From positions 1-9,245 of the forward strand of contig CALFBL010000229.1 of NCBI GenBank assembly GCA_937951695.1: a DNA stretch of 9,245 nucleotides, read 5' to 3'. Positions 1-5,803 of this stretch are shown here, piece after piece. The notes under the pieces were generated by a model that saw only the letters and a program-made list of their open reading frames with translations, was not told where the DNA came from and made no database searches. Source of the DNA: an uncultured Granulosicoccaceae bacterium (GTDB lineage: Bacteria > Pseudomonadota > Gammaproteobacteria > Granulosicoccales > Granulosicoccaceae). The translations under genes were made by a program, and so were the position numbers. Numbering within the stretch: position 1 is the first letter of the stretch; the number at the start of each line of letters is the position of its first letter.

Positions 1-168
1 GTGCGTGGCTTCAGGGCTGATGTTCAAGATAATGCGCCCATCCTCCACGAACGCACGCGGCACCTCCACGCCCTCCGATGAAGTCTCAACCAGCATGTAG
101 GGCGTAAAATTGTTGTCGACGATCCATTCATATAATGCGCGGATCAGATAGGGACGGCTTGACGTCAT
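1..168 (-). CDS. sspB: ClpXP protease specificity-enhancing factor SspB, N-terminal part (cut by window edge)
   Basis: Only the first 56 codons are in the window; the gene runs off the left edge. The product starts MTSSRPYLIRALYEWIVDNN and continues through TPYMLVET, VEVPRAFVEDGRIILNISPEA. This matches the start of E. coli SspB (RRPYLLRAFYEWLLDN, then VQVP and GQIVLNIAP). SspB is the cytoplasmic adaptor that binds ssrA-tagged proteins and hands them to ClpX; the visible part is the folded substrate-binding domain. The ClpX-binding tail lies outside the window. The ATG overlaps the sspA stop by 4 nt (ATGA), with a modest GAG ribosome site inside the end of sspA, so translation is probably coupled to sspA. 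The identification rests on N-terminal similarity plus the classic sspA-sspB pairing. Confidence 0.93.
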   Translation of the reverse strand, partial: MTSSRPYLIRALYEWIVDNNFTPYMLVETSSEGVEVPRAFVEDGRIILNISPEATH

Positions 169-767
169 GCGTTTCTCAGCGCTCGTTCAGTAACCGACAG
201 GCTATTTTGAAACCCCTCCCGGTTAAATATCCGTTCGGCGTAGGCGTCCACCGCCTGCGCGCCGCTATCCAGAACAATGCCATATTGTTGCAATCGCCAC
301 AACAGAGGCGCCAAGGTGGCGTCGAGCATAGAGTACTCTAGACTCAGAAAAAACGGCATTACCTCAAACACACTCGCAGACGCGGTGAGAGAGTCGGACA
401 ACTGGCTTGCGGCCTTTTTCTGTGCCGTTTTGTCTGTACCCGCCAGCGCTGGCACCAAGGCGTACCAATCCACCTCGATACGATGCAGGGTTAACCGGGC
501 GCGGGCGCGGGCCACCGGATCAACCGGCAATAGCGGTGGATGCGGGTAACGCTCATCGAGATAATCGCTGATCACTTTAGCGTCATAAAGACCGAGATCT
601 CGATCGATCAGCGTTGGCAGATCCCCGGTTGGGTTGACCAATGTCAGCTCTTCGGGCAAAGGTGCGCTAGGGTTAGGCTCGAGGATGTCAGCGCCAATGT
701 CTTTTTCAGCCAAAACAAGACGGACTCGGTGGCAATTGATGCACTGAGGGTCAGAGAACAAAACCAT
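165..767 (-). CDS. sspA: Stringent starvation protein A, GST-fold RNA polymerase-associated regulator
   Basis: SspA is a glutathione-S-transferase-fold protein that binds RNA polymerase and sigma70 during starvation and lacks GST activity. From the ATG at 767 the product is 200 residues. A thioredoxin-like N-terminal domain spans about 1-75 (MVLFSDPQCINCHRVRLVLAEK, NPTGDLPTLIDRDLGLYDAKVI, YLDERYPHPPL). The helical GST C-terminal domain spans about 85-195 (ARARLTLHRIEVDWYALV, then LDATLAPLLWRLQQYGI). The surface PHP motif that E. coli SspA uses to contact sigma70 is present at 75-77. The start is uncertain: an in-frame TTG at 812 would add 15 residues, similar to the 10-residue extension of E. 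coli SspA, and neither start has a strong ribosome site. A CxxCH sequence near the N-terminus is unusual compared with E. coli. The gene lies 121 nt after petC (76 nt if the TTG is used) and overlaps sspB by 4 nt. Confidence 0.93.
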   Translation of the reverse strand: MVLFSDPQCINCHRVRLVLAEKDIGADILEPNPSAPLPEELTLVNPTGDLPTLIDRDLGLYDAKVISDYLDERYPHPPLLPVDPVARARARLTLHRIEVDWYALVPALAGTDKTAQKKAASQLSDSLTASASVFEVMPFFLSLEYSMLDATLAPLLWRLQQYGIVLDSGAQAVDAYAERIFNREGFQNSLSVTERALRNA

Positions 768-888
768 GGCGGATTGGTGGCTGGTTGAGGTACTCAATGA
801 CAGAGACTCCAAAGCCCGTCCAATGGGATCGGACGAGCTTTGCTTAAGGCTGGCAACGGATGCAGGGGAATCAAAAAAAGGTGGCGGC

Positions 889-1704
889 CTACTTTTTGAT
901 GTCCTTCCAGTATTCCTGTTTCAAGAACCAAGTGAGAATTGCCATGCCGAAAAGAAACAACATAACCCAACGACCGATTCTATGTCGCTGCTCCTTAATG
1001 GGATCGGCAAGATACGACATGAAATTGGTCAAGTCAGTGATCATGTTGTCGTATTCCTTTGGCGTCATACTGCCTTCGGTGACTTGCTCAAAACCGGTAA
1101 TGACTGAAGTCTTATGCGCTTCTTCACCGTAGATCGGCTTACGCCAGCCCTGGTATTCCCACAACACATGAGGCATGGCAGCACCCGGATAGACCGTGTT
1201 GTTAACACCCACACCGCCACGCCCTTCATCCAGATAGAAGCTTTTCATATACGTGTAGATCCAGTCCGCTCCACGTGAACGGGCTGTCAGTGCAAGGTTG
1301 GGCGGAACCACGCCAAACGCCTGGCGGCCGTAATCGGTCGTCATGGCATTGGCCATTAAGGACCCCACTTTCGTGCGCTCACCGGATTCGTCCGTGGTGA
1401 AGATGAAGTTGTTCTGCACGTCTTCATCGGACAATCCGAGATCCGCCGCCATGCGACTGTATCGATGGTAATCGGCTGTGTGACATCCCATGCAATGGTT
1501 GACGAACACTTGAGCACCGCGTTGCAACGACTTCTTGTTGCTGGTATCGATTTGCGGCACCTCCAAAGCCACTGAGCTCTCGGCCGCTGTTGCTGCACCG
1601 GCGATAGTGGATGTGGCCACAATCAAAACTAGGCACATTCGTAGGAACTTTGTCATTGTTCGTACCGTGTGAGGCATTTTCGTCCGTTCAATAGTCGCGC
1701 TCAT
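889..1704 (-). CDS. petC: Ubiquinol-cytochrome c reductase, cytochrome c1 subunit
   Basis: Cytochrome c1 is the periplasmic, membrane-anchored c-type cytochrome of the bc1 complex; it takes electrons from the Rieske protein and passes them to soluble cytochrome c. The 271-residue product has an N-terminal export signal (hydrophobic stretch about 23-40, likely cleavage near ATA/AES). The heme-attachment motif CMGCH is at 71-75. The PPNL element is at 134-137. A candidate axial methionine, M177, sits in YPGAAMPHVLWEYQGW. A C-terminal transmembrane anchor (about 245-261, WVMLFLFGMAILTWFL) is followed by a basic tail. All expected functional elements are intact. The ATG at 1704 overlaps the petB stop by 4 nt and has GGTGA just upstream; a second in-frame ATG at 1677 with GGA upstream is also possible and would give a more typical signal-peptide length. 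A run of seven T residues lies about 10 nt past the stop, but I find no convincing stem before it. Confidence 0.96.
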   Translation of the reverse strand: MSATIERTKMPHTVRTMTKFLRMCLVLIVATSTIAGAATAAESSVALEVPQIDTSNKKSLQRGAQVFVNHCMGCHTADYHRYSRMAADLGLSDEDVQNNFIFTTDESGERTKVGSLMANAMTTDYGRQAFGVVPPNLALTARSRGADWIYTYMKSFYLDEGRGGVGVNNTVYPGAAMPHVLWEYQGWRKPIYGEEAHKTSVITGFEQVTEGSMTPKEYDNMITDLTNFMSYLADPIKEQRHRIGRWVMLFLFGMAILTWFLKQEYWKDIKK

Positions 1705-2942
1705 GAGGTCACCCGTTCAGGCACCGGCTTGGTGTTCTCGTTTTTACTGATTACAAAAAGCCCGACAAAGAACCCGAAGTAAATCACTGAGCACAGGCGG
1801 GAGATCCAAGTGCCGAATGCGGTCGGTGCCTGCATGCCGTAGTAGCCCAGGATGACAAACGAGACGACCAAAGACCCAAGCAGTATTTTATAGGCCAGCG
1901 AGCGATAACGTACCGAACGCACCCGACCACGGTCAATCCAAGGTAGGAAGAACAACACCACGATGGCAGCTCCCATGGCCATCACCCCACCCAGCTTGCT
2001 CGGTACCGCACGCAAAATGGCGTAGAACGGTGTGAAATACCACACCGGTGCGATGTGATCGGGAGTCTTCAAAGGATCAGCTGGAACAAAGTTTGGCGGC
2101 TCAAGAAAGTAACCGCCCATCTCTGGCGCGAAGAATACAATGGCGAAGAAAATGATCAGAAAGACCGACGCGCCAAACATATCTTTAACGGTGTAGTACG
2201 GGTGAAACGGTATGCCGTCTTTCGGAATGCCTTCGCTGTTTTTGTGGCGCTTGATGTCGACACCGTCCGGATTATTGGAACCGACTTCGTGCAGCGCAAT
2301 GATGTGCGCTACGATCAGACCAATCAGCGCCAAAGGCACTGCGATAACGTGCAAGGCAAAGAATCGGTTGAGTGTTGCGTCCGAGACAATGTAGTCACCT
2401 TTCAACCATAACGTTAAGGCATCGCCGATACCAAAAGGTATGGCGCCGAACAGCGAGATGATGACCTGCGCACCCCAGTAACTCATCTGCCCCCAAGGTA
2501 GCAAATAACCCATGAACGCTTCCGCCATTAAGACGACGTAGATGAGCATGCCGAAGATCCAGATGAGTTCACGAGGTTTCTGGTAAGAGCCGTACATGAG
2601 GCCACGAAACATGTGCAAGTACACCACCGCGAAAAACATCGAAGCCCCAGTGGAATGCATGTAGCGAATCAGCCAACCGAAATTGACGTCTCGCATAATG
2701 TACTCAACCGACTTGAACGCCAGCTCACCGTCGGGTTTGTAGTTCATGGTTAAAAAGATACCGGTCACAATTTGAATGACCAGTACCAAGATAGACAAAG
2801 CGCCGAAGTAGTACCATATGTTGAAGTTTTTCGGAGCGTAATACTTGGTGATGTGTTCCTCTAACAACTTCGTCATCGGAAATCGATCGTCTATCCAACC
2901 AACCAGGCCCTTGCCGCTACCGGCGTTGTTATCGATACTCAT
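1701..2942 (-). CDS. petB: Ubiquinol-cytochrome c reductase, cytochrome b subunit
   Basis: Cytochrome b is the polytopic core of the bc1 complex; it carries hemes bL and bH and forms the quinol-oxidising (Qo) and quinone-reducing (Qi) sites. The 413-residue product is full length, with about eight hydrophobic helices. Candidate heme ligands are H96 and H110 in helix B and H198 and H213 in helix D. The spacing is therefore 14 in helix B and 15 in helix D; mitochondrial-type cytochrome b has 14 in both. The Qo motif at 299-302 is PVWY instead of PEWY. Conserved stretches include LLPWGQMSYWGAQVI (148-162) and HEVGSNNPDG (218-227). The ATG at 2942 overlaps the petA stop (ATGA), and GGAG lies 7 nt before it. 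The stop overlaps the petC start in the same way, so the three subunits appear translationally coupled. Confidence 0.98.
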   Translation of the reverse strand: MSIDNNAGSGKGLVGWIDDRFPMTKLLEEHITKYYAPKNFNIWYYFGALSILVLVIQIVTGIFLTMNYKPDGELAFKSVEYIMRDVNFGWLIRYMHSTGASMFFAVVYLHMFRGLMYGSYQKPRELIWIFGMLIYVVLMAEAFMGYLLPWGQMSYWGAQVIISLFGAIPFGIGDALTLWLKGDYIVSDATLNRFFALHVIAVPLALIGLIVAHIIALHEVGSNNPDGVDIKRHKNSEGIPKDGIPFHPYYTVKDMFGASVFLIIFFAIVFFAPEMGGYFLEPPNFVPADPLKTPDHIAPVWYFTPFYAILRAVPSKLGGVMAMGAAIVVLFFLPWIDRGRVRSVRYRSLAYKILLGSLVVSFVILGYYGMQAPTAFGTWISRLCSVIYFGFFVGLFVISKNENTKPVPERVTS

Positions 2943-3586
2943 GCAGGTGCTCCGGAATCTTCTCCAATTTTGACCAGGGTGTCAGACAAATAGGTATAAG
3001 GCGGAATCTCAAGATTAAGCGGCGCCGGTACGCCCGAGTACACGCGCCCTGCCAGGTCGAATTTTGATCCGTGGCAGGGACAGAAAAAACCACCATCCCA
3101 GTCATCGCCCAAATCCGCTGGCGCTATTTCGGGTCGGTAGCTTGGTGAGCAGCCCAAATGGGTGCAGATACCCACCACAACCAAGATCTCCGGCTTCACT
3201 GAGCGATGCGCGTTCCTGGCGTACTCGGGTTGTTGGTCCTGCTCGGAATCGGGGTCGCTTAACCGGGCGGTGTCCTTTTCAAGATCGGTCAGGGACTCAG
3301 CCGTTCGGTTTACGATCCAAACCGGCTTACCCCGCCACTCGACCGTCATGATCTGACCCAGCGCCAGTTTGCTGATGTCGGCCTCGACCGGTGCACCCGC
3401 AGCCTTAGCTCGCGCACTCGGGGACATCGACGCTAACATTGGCAGCAACAATGCAGCCGCTCCGACGCTTCCCGCGACCGAAACGCCAGTCACCAGCAGA
3501 CGCCGACGTTTGGGGTCAGCTGGGGTGGTCGAGAAGGAATTCTCCACCGATGATTGCTGTCCGGTTGCCTTACTTTTCGAACTCAT
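2939..3586 (-). CDS. petA: Ubiquinol-cytochrome c reductase, Rieske iron-sulfur subunit
   Basis: The Rieske protein carries the [2Fe-2S] cluster that takes the first electron from quinol at the Qo site. The product is 215 residues. A twin-arginine-type signal anchor has RRRLL at 27-31 followed by a hydrophobic helix to about 55, consistent with Tat export and retention as an anchor. The cluster-binding loops are CTHLGC at 141-146 and CPCHG at 169-173. Expected cluster ligands are C141, H143, C169 and H172, with C146-C171 as the stabilising disulfide. The inserted loop between the hinge and the first cluster loop (about 98-128) is acidic and Gln-rich. The start is well supported: GGAG at 3597-3594 lies 7 nt upstream of the ATG. 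This is the first gene of the petABC unit, and the upstream region carries a 22-bp tandem repeat. Confidence 0.97.
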   Translation of the reverse strand: MSSKSKATGQQSSVENSFSTTPADPKRRRLLVTGVSVAGSVGAAALLLPMLASMSPSARAKAAGAPVEADISKLALGQIMTVEWRGKPVWIVNRTAESLTDLEKDTARLSDPDSEQDQQPEYARNAHRSVKPEILVVVGICTHLGCSPSYRPEIAPADLGDDWDGGFFCPCHGSKFDLAGRVYSGVPAPLNLEIPPYTYLSDTLVKIGEDSGAPA

Positions 3587-3593
3587 GCAACGG

Positions 3594-3597
3594 CTCC
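3594..3597 (-). promoter_or_regulatory. Shine-Dalgarno of petA
   Basis: GGAG on the minus strand, 7 nt before the petA ATG. It is the clearest ribosome site in this part of the window and fixes the petA start. It lies just downstream of the tandem repeat, so the repeats sit in the leader or promoter and not in the coding region. Confidence 0.7.
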
Positions 3598-3603
3598 AAA
3601 AAC

Positions 3604-3647
3604 TGTAAAAGTTAAGTGTTCTAGATGTAAAAGTTAAGTGTTCTAGA
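3604..3647. repeat. Perfect 22-bp tandem duplication in the petA upstream region
   Basis: Two head-to-tail identical 22-bp units occupy 3604-3625 and 3626-3647; each begins tgtaaaagttaagtg and ends in ttctaga. One further base (t) matches after the second copy, and then identity ends. On the petA-coding strand each unit reads tctagaacac then ttaactttt then aca, and carries TAG and TAA triplets. The repeat lies 18 nt upstream of the petA ATG, in the leader or core promoter. On the minus strand, TTGTGC (3668-3663) followed by 17 nt and TAGAAC (3645-3640) is a weak promoter-like pair; the duplication gives a second TAGAAC copy at 3623-3618. The repeat itself is directly visible; any promoter or operator role is inference. 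Confidence 0.95.
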
Positions 3648-3700
3648 TACGGAAAATTAACCGCACAAGATTACCACACAGTTGACAAGCTGGGCGCTCC

Positions 3701-3721
3701 GGGACGAAGTTACAAAGTCCC
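3701..3721. other. Short inverted repeat between nif3 and petA
   Basis: gggac and gtccc form a 5-bp stem around an 11-nt loop, about 60 nt past the nif3 stop. No T-run follows on the minus strand, so it is not a convincing intrinsic terminator. The 195-bp gap (3587-3781) otherwise holds only the tandem repeat and the petA ribosome site. nif3 and petA might therefore share a transcript, or be separated by a signal I cannot see. Confidence 0.25.
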
Positions 3722-3781
3722 TTGCGTCCAACTACAAAGCCGATACCAACCCCTGCAAGACGCTCTGGATAGGCGCTGATT

Positions 3782-4540
3782 CTAAGCCGGGTTGTCGATA
3801 TCGATATGCTCGTGCTGAATGTTGAAGTGCTGGGCAAGATGCGCACCAAACGCCTGAACACCATAACGCTCTGTCGCGTGATGACCGGCAGCGATGTACA
3901 AAACACCCTGCTCCTCGGCTTCGTGCAAACTCTGCTCGCTGATTTCGCCGCTGATGTAAGCATCCACACCCAGCACTGCAGCCTGGTTAATAAAGCGTTG
4001 ACCGCCGCCGGAACACCACGCAACGCGCCTTATCGGGTGGTCCGTACGGCCCACCGCCAAACAGGTCCGTCCAAGCGCGGCCGAGACGCGCTCGCTAAAT
4101 GTCTGAGCGGTCTCAGCCGTTGCCAGCTCGCCTTGCCACAACAGGTTTGGCACATGTCCGGCGGTGTGGGTGGCTGTGACGTTCAGGTTAAAACGCGCAG
4201 CCAATTGCGCGTTGTTGCCAAATTCGGCGTGGCAGTCCAACGGCAGGTGATACGCCAATAAACCCACATTCGCCTGTATCAGGCGCTGAATGCGGCGGTA
4301 TTTCATTCCCACCAGCGCCGCGTTTTCTCCTTTCCAGAAGTACCCGTGGTGCACCAGCACGGCATCCGCACGCCGTTCAATGGCCAACTCTAGAAAACGA
4401 TCGCTGGCAGTAACTCCCGTAACGAGAGTGTTAATTGGCTCACGGCCTGCCACTTGCAGACCATTGGGACAATAATCATCGAAACGACTCGTGTCCAATG
4501 TTCGGTTACCATAGCTCGCCAGATCTGTAAGATTCACCAT
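3782..4540 (-). CDS. Nif3/YbgI-family dinuclear metal-centre protein
   Basis: This is a member of the Nif3-like (DUF34, YbgI) family, which are toroidal hexamers with a dinuclear metal site in each subunit. The biochemical role is not firmly settled; links to GTP cyclohydrolase I-like chemistry or metal handling have been proposed. The 252-residue product closely follows E. coli YbgI (247 aa): DDYCPNGLQVAGR, VTGVTASDRFLELA, ADAVLVHHGYFWKGE, HLPLDCHAEFGNNAQLA, VAWCSGGGQ, GVDAYISGEISEQ, AAGHHATERYG, and the terminal IDIDNPA. Predicted metal ligands are H64, H65, D102, H220 and E224, all present. The ATG at 4540 is chosen because it fits the family N-terminus and has AGG 9 nt upstream. A longer in-frame reading (to 4636) would run antisense into the neighbouring protease's membrane helix and is not supported by homology. 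The start lies 3 bp from that of the divergent protease. Confidence 0.95.
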   Translation of the reverse strand: MVNLTDLASYGNRTLDTSRFDDYCPNGLQVAGREPINTLVTGVTASDRFLELAIERRADAVLVHHGYFWKGENAALVGMKYRRIQRLIQANVGLLAYHLPLDCHAEFGNNAQLAARFNLNVTATHTAGHVPNLLWQGELATAETAQTFSERVSAALGRTCLAVGRTDHPIRRVAWCSGGGQRFINQAAVLGVDAYISGEISEQSLHEAEEQGVLYIAAGHHATERYGVQAFGAHLAQHFNIQHEHIDIDNPA

Positions 4541-4543
4541 AAT

Positions 4544-5758
4544 TTGAAACCTATAGCGTTTGTCGTCGTCAGCTTGATAGTGGGAGCCTTCCTCGGGGTG
4601 ACCAGCTATGTGGTGCTTACGCATGTGTCGCATCACGGCAGCAGCGAATTAAGCGTGTTCAGCCAACCCGTGGATGCTGAACCGACCCAACCCCCGGATC
4701 TTGTCCGCGCGACCGCGGGTGTGAACGCCGGCAGAGACGTTGATCATAGCGCGCAACAATACAACCGTTTCTCTTTTTACGACGGAATCTCTCGCGTTAC
4801 GCCGTCCGTGGTAAGCCTGTACTCGAGCGAGACGGTCTACCGGGCACCCATCTCGGATTTATTGACCGACAGCATCAACCCCAGGATCGCGCCGTCTGAA
4901 CGGCGAGCGACCAGTCAAGGCTCGGGTGTCATCATCGGTTCTGAAGGCTTGATTGTGACCAACAATCATTTGGTGGAAACCGCCGATCAGATTTTTGTCG
5001 TACTGAGCGACGGCAGCCTGCATCAGGGGAGAATCATTGGCGCCGACCCTGAGACCGATTTAGCCGTCGTACGTATCCCGGCCGGCGGCTTACCCGCGGC
5101 GCCAATGGCGGATAATTCAAACCTGAGAGTCGGCGATATTGTGCTGGCTATCGGCAACCCATTCGGTGTTGGGCAAACGGTAACCCAAGGGATCGTCAGT
5201 GCCACCAGCCGACAAGTGTCCGGCAGTTCGGCTTGGCAAAATTTTGTGCAAATCGATGCCGCGATCAATCCGGGAAATTCAGGCGGCGCGCTGATCACGC
5301 CCGACGGCAATCTTGTCGGCATCAACACGTCGGTGTTCATGCGCGAAAGCGGCGCCGAGGGCATAGGATTTGCCATTCCTGCCAGCATGTTGCGCCAAGT
5401 TGTGCCACAAATTATTGAGCACGGCCGAGTGATTCGAGGCTGGCTGGGCATCGACGCCAATGAACTGCCCATGTTTCCCGAAATCAACAAGCAAGTCAGC
5501 TCAGGTGCGGTCATTACCGGTGTTCTACCCGATAGCCCAGCCGGCAAGGGTGGCCTGAAACGCTATGACGTGGTCAGCGCGTTGAACGGAGAACCCATCG
5601 AAAACGCCCGCGAGCTGTTGCTAAAAGTGTCGAGTGAGCCACCTGGCCGCGTCATTACTCTGTCGATCAACCGAGCCGGAGCCCGCGCCAGCCTGCAAGT
5701 GGAATTAGGCGAGCGGCCAACATCGTCGGGCCTCCCTTTCGGCACAACCGAGCGTTAA
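4544..5758 (+). CDS. DegS/AlgW-type membrane-anchored trypsin-like serine protease with one PDZ domain
   Basis: This is an inner-membrane HtrA-family (S1C) protease facing the periplasm. DegS and AlgW sense misfolded outer-membrane proteins through their PDZ domain and cut the anti-sigma factor RseA/MucA to release sigma-E/AlgU. From the TTG at 4544 the product is 404 residues. An N-terminal TM helix (about 3-26, SLIVGAFLGV) aligns well with the DegS anchor. The protease domain spans about 80-295 with the triad H142 (TNNHLVETADQI), D172 (ETDLAVVRI) and S246 (INPGNSGGAL). A single PDZ domain spans about 298-390 (VIRGWLGID, PDSPAGKGGL, YDVVSALNG). One PDZ plus an uncleaved TM marks the DegS/AlgW type, not DegP. 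There is no usable ATG near the N-terminus. The TTG at 4544 best fits the DegS N-terminus; a TTG at 4454 would overlap the nif3 coding start by 87 bp. No clear ribosome site is visible. The neighbouring nif3 is divergent. Confidence 0.93.
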   Translation: MKPIAFVVVSLIVGAFLGVTSYVVLTHVSHHGSSELSVFSQPVDAEPTQPPDLVRATAGVNAGRDVDHSAQQYNRFSFYDGISRVTPSVVSLYSSETVYRAPISDLLTDSINPRIAPSERRATSQGSGVIIGSEGLIVTNNHLVETADQIFVVLSDGSLHQGRIIGADPETDLAVVRIPAGGLPAAPMADNSNLRVGDIVLAIGNPFGVGQTVTQGIVSATSRQVSGSSAWQNFVQIDAAINPGNSGGALITPDGNLVGINTSVFMRESGAEGIGFAIPASMLRQVVPQIIEHGRVIRGWLGIDANELPMFPEINKQVSSGAVITGVLPDSPAGKGGLKRYDVVSALNGEPIENARELLLKVSSEPPGRVITLSINRAGARASLQVELGERPTSSGLPFGTTER

Positions 5759-5803
5759 TCCCACCCCATTCAACGCTTGGTAAGCCCCGGGTAGAAGTCT
5801 CGT

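Noticed and set aside
690..767. CxxCH in SspA read as a cytochrome c heme site
   Set aside because: The protein has no signal peptide and has a clear cytoplasmic GST-fold SspA architecture, so heme c attachment is not expected.
865..891. T-run just after petC as an intrinsic terminator
   Set aside because: Seven T residues follow a GC-rich stretch on the minus strand, but the best pairing contains two internal mismatches, so no stable stem is supported; read-through into sspA is the simpler reading.
4454..4543. N-terminal extension of the DegS-like protease from the TTG at 4454
   Set aside because: It lies antisense to the conserved nif3 N-terminus, has no ribosome site, and would place about 30 polar residues before the anchor, unlike DegS.
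4541..4636. N-terminal extension of the Nif3 protein by 32 residues
   Set aside because: The extension is antisense to the membrane anchor of the protease, has no family similarity, and the ATG at 4540 fits YbgI length and has a ribosome site.
5023..5547. A 174-codon open frame antisense to the DegS-like protease
   Set aside because: It is a reverse-strand shadow of the conserved protease core, with no recognisable domain or ribosome site.
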